This document shows, in pieces, positions 7,858-10,166 of a stretch of 10,166 nucleotides of DNA. Below the pieces are notes generated by a model. It was given only the letters and a program-made list of their open reading frames with translations, searched no databases and was not told where the DNA came from. Made by a program: the position numbers and the translations under genes. The stretch covers positions 1-10,166 of the forward strand of contig JAPKDN010000067.1 in NCBI GenBank assembly GCA_028822575.1. The letters are read 5' to 3'. Numbering within the stretch: position 1 is the stretch's first letter; the number at the start of each line of letters is the position of its first letter. Origin of the DNA: Alphaproteobacteria bacterium. GTDB lineage: Bacteria; Pseudomonadota; Alphaproteobacteria; Thalassobaculales; Thalassobaculaceae.

Positions 7858-8064
7858 ACTAACCTTATGATATTAAGAGATTTCGCAAAGATGCGGATGG
7901 AATTCGAACTTTCCGCGAGATTTCAGGGACTTGTGCGAGACCGGTCGGAGCGCACGGGACCCGGAGACCCATGAGGTACCGCAAATGGGCCGCCCTCGCG
8001 CCCAAAGTCTCTTACCGAACTTTCGGTGGTACGTTAACTTTCGCCGGGGCGTCGCGCGAACGCG

Positions 8065-8097
8065 GTGCGCCCTCCGCAATTGAGGCGAAGGGCGCAC
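8065..8097. repeat. Strong GC-rich hairpin
   Basis: GTGCGCCCT (8065-8073) is the exact reverse complement of AGGGCGCAC (8089-8097). After one mismatch, CGC and GCG can extend the stem by three more pairs over a seven-base loop. There is no T-run on either side. It could be a Rho-assisted transcript end, a stability element or part of a structured RNA. Confidence 0.6.
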
Positions 8098-8142
8098 ATC
8101 GATCCATCGATCATCCCTAGTCTCAGCTGATGCCGAGCAACA

Positions 8143-8163
8143 CCTTCTGGTCTGACCAGGAGG
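8143..8163. repeat. 21-base near-perfect palindrome
   Basis: The arms CCTTCTGGTC and GACCAGGAGG are complementary at nine of ten positions around a single central T. A folded transcript would use a three-base loop. The right arm overlaps a second possible mini-hairpin, GGGC-GGAA-GCCC (8162-8173) with a GNRA-like tetraloop. Function unknown; it could equally be a protein-binding operator. Confidence 0.5.
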
Positions 8164-8223
8164 GCGGAAGCCCCGTTAGACGAGCGAGGTGCTTTGCATT
8201 CGCCGTCGCCTTTACGAGGATAC

Positions 8224-8258
8224 TGACCGACTCTGTCAGGCTTGGGGAGAGTCCGTCA
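8224..8258 (-). terminator. Hairpin downstream of the accessory operon, possible transcript end
   Basis: TGACCGACTC (8224-8233) and GAGTCCGTCA (8249-8258) are complementary at nine of ten positions around a 15-base loop. The hairpin begins 20 bases after the stop of the small membrane protein, the right place for a terminator of the minus-strand operon. No T-tract follows, so it is at best Rho-dependent or a 3'-end stabiliser. An alternative fold pairs CTGAC with GTCAG inside the left half (8223-8239). Confidence 0.4.
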
Positions 8259-8278
8259 TTCTGATATAGGGCCAGGGT

Positions 8279-8476
8279 CTAGCGCATCAGATAGACAAAC
8301 GGCGAGCGTTCCTGCTCCCCGGGCGGTTTTTTCAAGGCTACGCGCGCGGTTCGAACCACCGCTGGATAACACAGAATAAGGGTGGCGCATAGCACCCAAA
8401 GGCGCTGGCGGATGGCATCACGTATCAAGCCATGGATCCGATCCCGTGCCTGTTGGTCTATTGTGCCGGTTGCCAT
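8279..8476 (-). CDS. Small single-pass membrane protein, DUF5989-like (tentative)
   Basis: The 65-residue product has a polar N-terminus with charged helix character (to about 27), one hydrophobic segment RLWVLCATLILCYPAVV (about 27-43), then a basic, polar tail. The ATG overlaps the stop of the SGNH gene as TGATG and has GGAGG seven bases upstream, strong evidence that it is translated and coupled. The C-terminal SPFVYLMR recalls the APFIYTLF-type ending of DUF5989 proteins, which are small membrane proteins found beside carbamoyltransferases together with SxtJ-type proteins. That similarity is from memory and short, so the assignment is tentative. The positive residues after the segment suggest a cytoplasmic C-terminus. 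A partner or anchor role for the two upstream enzymes is inference. Confidence 0.72.
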   Translation of the reverse strand: MATGTIDQQARDRIHGLIRDAIRQRLWVLCATLILCYPAVVRTARVALKKPPGEQERSPFVYLMR

Positions 8477-9900
8477 CAGCAATCCTCCACGCCTGGGGCT
8501 TTAAGTACGCGGTCGAGTAGATGGCCAAAGACATACTCCGCGATCTCCGCGTGACCATCCGGTGTTGGATGTATGAAGTCCCAGAATAATGCTTCCTCGG
8601 CGCCGTGATCGGCGAACACCTTGTCCAGGCTAAAGAACCCGGCGCGGTCGGTCGCGGGCAGTTCGCGATCGAGCAAATCATAAAGCCGGGCCATGTTCTC
8701 GCGCACCGCTTTCTCGCGCTTGCCCCAATGCACCAGCGCCTCCTTTTCCAACGGACTCCAATCCGGTTTTGAATGCATGGTCGGTTGTAGCGCCCAGACG
8801 AACTGGCTTCCGGCCCCCTCCACCAAGTCACGGAATTGTCGCATGCGCGCCACATAAGCTCTCAGAACCGGCGTCAGTTGGTTGATCACTTTTAGCTCAC
8901 TGGCGACGTCCGGCTGGCTGCCGGGCCGGTCGGCAGAATCGTGCAGTAACCTAGACCATGGCTCGGTGTGCTCGTACTGATAGGTGATCTGATGGCGCAC
9001 GAGTAAATTTGGGTCGCTGCCCTGACCGACCCAGAGATCATTGCCACCATTGAGAGAAATAACGATGTCCGGGCGGGTTTGATGGCCGTGCAAGACATGG
9101 GTGATAATCTCGTTCAGCGCAACGTGGCCGGGGGCCGCGAGGTTGAGCACGCTGTAGCATTCCGGGCGTCTGGCATCCGCGGCCCAGCCATTTAGGCGCT
9201 CCGCCAGATAATCGGTCCAAACCTGGCCGGGCAGGCATCCCCAGCCCCAGGCCGCCGATCCTCCGTGACAGGTGACCACCTTGTGATGTGGTGGCCGGTT
9301 CGCCAGCGACGCGTAGTCGGGGTTACCGCGGTGTCCAAAATCATCAATCGGCCCCCATGAAGTGTCGCGGTACAGGTACCCGTATGGAAAATGGGTGAAG
9401 GCGGTCGCATGTTTAACCTCCCGGGGACCAAGCCGATTGAACACATGGGAGTCGATGCCGGGGTCGTCCTGGACCGAGATCACGCGTCCCGCCGGACGAA
9501 CACCACCGCTCCGATCGACCACGAAGACATCGGCGTCGAGACCGATGGAGAGGACAAAATTTTGCGCCGCCCGAGCCGTCGGCCAACAGACAAGCAGGCC
9601 GCGCATGGATGCGTTCGGAGACGCCAGATCCATCGGTTGCACCATCTGTGGCAAGGCGATGATGACTTCCGCCGCGGCAAAAAGGCTTAATTCGCTAAGG
9701 GACGCGATGGCGGCGGTGTCGCCCAGGATACCGCGATAGTGGTCGCTGAGTTCGGGTATCACTTGGATTGTCAACTCAGCCAGCATCGACTCCCCGAAAC
9801 GGACCCGAAGTCCGGCCAGGATCTGGCGTATGCGCTCTGCTGGCAGCGCACTCGGCGGCAGAGCGAGGATCCTGCTCACCGGACCTGCCTCCACGCTCAT
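8476..9900 (-). CDS. SGNH/GDSL-type hydrolase with large N-terminal extension
   Basis: The 474-residue protein carries an SGNH-hydrolase domain in its second half (about 205-465). Candidate catalytic blocks are CHGGSAAWGWG (211-221) with Ser215, LNLAAPG (252-258) for the block II glycine, SLNGGNDLW (282-290) with Asn287, and WDFIHPTPDGH (440-450) with the Asp441/His444 pair. Block I is GGS instead of GDS, a variant seen in glycan-associated SGNH proteins. No signal peptide is visible, suggesting a cytoplasmic enzyme. Residues 1-200 match nothing I recognise; 101-135 has a beta-alpha-beta look. The ATG at 9900 is supported by AAGGGG eight bases upstream and an ATGA overlap with the carbamoyltransferase stop. 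Likely an esterase or acyl-transfer enzyme acting on the same product; the substrate is unknown. Confidence 0.85.
   Translation of the reverse strand: MSVEAGPVSRILALPPSALPAERIRQILAGLRVRFGESMLAELTIQVIPELSDHYRGILGDTAAIASLSELSLFAAAEVIIALPQMVQPMDLASPNASMRGLLVCWPTARAAQNFVLSIGLDADVFVVDRSGGVRPAGRVISVQDDPGIDSHVFNRLGPREVKHATAFTHFPYGYLYRDTSWGPIDDFGHRGNPDYASLANRPPHHKVVTCHGGSAAWGWGCLPGQVWTDYLAERLNGWAADARRPECYSVLNLAAPGHVALNEIITHVLHGHQTRPDIVISLNGGNDLWVGQGSDPNLLVRHQITYQYEHTEPWSRLLHDSADRPGSQPDVASELKVINQLTPVLRAYVARMRQFRDLVEGAGSQFVWALQPTMHSKPDWSPLEKEALVHWGKREKAVRENMARLYDLLDRELPATDRAGFFSLDKVFADHGAEEALFWDFIHPTPDGHAEIAEYVFGHLLDRVLKAPGVEDC
8484..8488 (-). promoter_or_regulatory. Ribosome binding site of the small membrane protein
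   Basis: GGAGG lies inside the last codons of the SGNH gene, seven bases before the ATG at 8476. It decides the start of the 65-residue protein against an in-frame upstream codon at 8482, which would leave no proper spacing. Confidence 0.8.
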
Positions 9901-10166
9901 AACGCCAACCCCTTGTGCACGACGTGGCGGCCCATCACCAAATTGTCCATGCCACTGGCAACGAAGGTGTTGAGCGCGTCCTCCGGCGTCTCTACCACCG
10001 GTTCGCCACGCAGGTTGAACGATGTATTCATCAGCACCGGCACTCCCGTAATGGTACCAAATTCGTACAGTAACCGGCAAAACAGCGGGTTGCTGCTTTC
10101 CGAGACCACCTGAACCCGGGCCGTTCCGTCGGCGTGGGTGACAGCGGGAATTACCGAGCGCATGGC
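9897..10166 (-). CDS. NodU/CmcH-type carbamoyltransferase, C-terminal end (partial)
   Basis: Only the last 89 residues are in the window; the gene continues past the right edge. The sequence matches the C-terminal domain of O-carbamoyltransferases (the NodU, CmcH, TobZ and novobiocin NovN family): IPAVTHADGTARVQVV, then TGVPVLMNTSFNLRGEP, then TPEDALNTFVASGMDNLVMG. The NTSFNxRGEP block is the family hallmark. These enzymes move a carbamoyl group from carbamoyl phosphate, through a carbamoyl-adenylate, to a sugar hydroxyl in Nod factors, antibiotics or surface glycans. The catalytic Kae1-like part lies outside, so integrity cannot be judged. Its stop overlaps the SGNH start as ATGA. The substrate is unknown; a surface polysaccharide is an inference. 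Confidence 0.93.
   Translation of the reverse strand, partial: AMRSVIPAVTHADGTARVQVVSESSNPLFCRLLYEFGTITGVPVLMNTSFNLRGEPVVETPEDALNTFVASGMDNLVMGRHVVHKGLAL
9909..9914 (-). promoter_or_regulatory. Ribosome binding site of the SGNH hydrolase
   Basis: AAGGGG lies in the final codons of the carbamoyltransferase, eight bases before the ATG at 9900. It supports that start over an in-frame TTG at 10080, which would bury 184 bases in the carbamoyltransferase. Confidence 0.75.

Larger units (their letters stand above)
7858..8278. other. Gene-poor intergenic region with several hairpins
   Basis: No coding frame here has a credible start, ribosome binding site and family match. The region carries hairpin-forming repeats at 8065-8097, 8143-8163 and 8224-8258, a short ACCGAA/TTCGGT repeat at 8014-8027, and a GGGC-GGAA-GCCC mini-hairpin at 8162-8173. 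An open stretch of 51 codons on the minus strand (8123-8278) continues in frame beyond the stop of the small membrane protein but has no start of its own. The region ends the accessory operon on one side and follows tRNA-Ser on the other. No terminator with a T-tract is evident for the tRNA. Confidence 0.6.

Noticed and set aside
7463..7858. Minus-strand open frame starting MAVGVGFEPTVRSRAQRFSR
   Set aside because: This is the antisense translation of the same tRNA-Ser, a common false gene, and it also overlaps rplU.
7639..7974. Plus-strand open frame containing GGVPEWSNGAVSKTVV and PWVRIPPPPP
   Set aside because: It is the well-known spurious translation of a tRNA-Ser gene, here the tRNA at 7768-7857. 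It has no ribosome binding site and no family outside such artefacts.
7873..8097. Minus-strand open frame of 74 codons, Arg-rich
   Set aside because: No Shine-Dalgarno, composition typical of a random GC-rich frame, and part of it is a hairpin arm.
9901..10080. 60-residue N-terminal extension of the SGNH hydrolase from a TTG at 10080
   Set aside because: It lies entirely over the conserved C-terminal domain of the carbamoyltransferase. The ATG at 9900 has a ribosome binding site and ATGA coupling.
1..10166. CRISPR array, insertion sequence or phage genes
   Set aside because: No regularly spaced repeats, transposase, integrase or phage structural motifs were found on either strand.

Overview
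The window reads as a stretch of chromosome from an alphaproteobacterium with moderately high GC content. The evidence is the gene order rplU-rpmA-obgE-proB-proA-nadD-rsfS-rlmH-gpmI, all on the minus strand, together with an extended bL21 and alphaproteobacterial-type ProA and NadD sequences. I infer the class from gene order and protein character. A Rhodospirillales-like lineage is a guess, and no species can be named.

Positions 1-7557 (minus strand, read right to left) hold a compact housekeeping run. It encodes ribosomal proteins bL21 and bL27, the ribosome-assembly GTPase Obg, the first two enzymes of proline synthesis (ProB, ProA), the NAD-synthesis adenylyltransferase NadD, the ribosomal silencing factor RsfS, the 23S rRNA methyltransferase RlmH and the Mn-type phosphoglycerate mutase GpmI. 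At the left edge is what looks like the first codons of an exported protein. A near-consensus sigma70-type promoter (TTGACA-16-TATAGT) drives rplU-rpmA. An intrinsic terminator sits between rpmA and obgE, so the ribosomal-protein pair is at least partly insulated from the obgE-proBA-nadD-rsfS-rlmH-gpmI run. Spacings in that run are short, with overlaps at obgE/proB and proA/nadD.

Positions 7558-7857 hold the rplU promoter facing left and tRNA-Ser(CGA) facing right. Between them lie a perfect 11-bp inverted repeat and a 12-bp palindrome. Positions 7858-8278 contain no convincing gene but several strong hairpins.

Positions 8279-10166 (minus strand) are an accessory module: the C-terminal end of a NodU/CmcH-type carbamoyltransferase that enters from the right edge, a 474-residue SGNH-type hydrolase with a large uncharacterised N-terminal part, and a 65-residue single-pass membrane protein. 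The three are translationally coupled by an ATGA overlap and a TGATG overlap, each behind a good ribosome binding site. This resembles the known genomic association of carbamoyltransferases with SGNH hydrolases and small DUF5989/SxtJ-type membrane proteins. It plausibly modifies a cell-surface glycan or secreted sugar-containing product, but the substrate cannot be read from the sequence. This module is the least ordinary part of the window.
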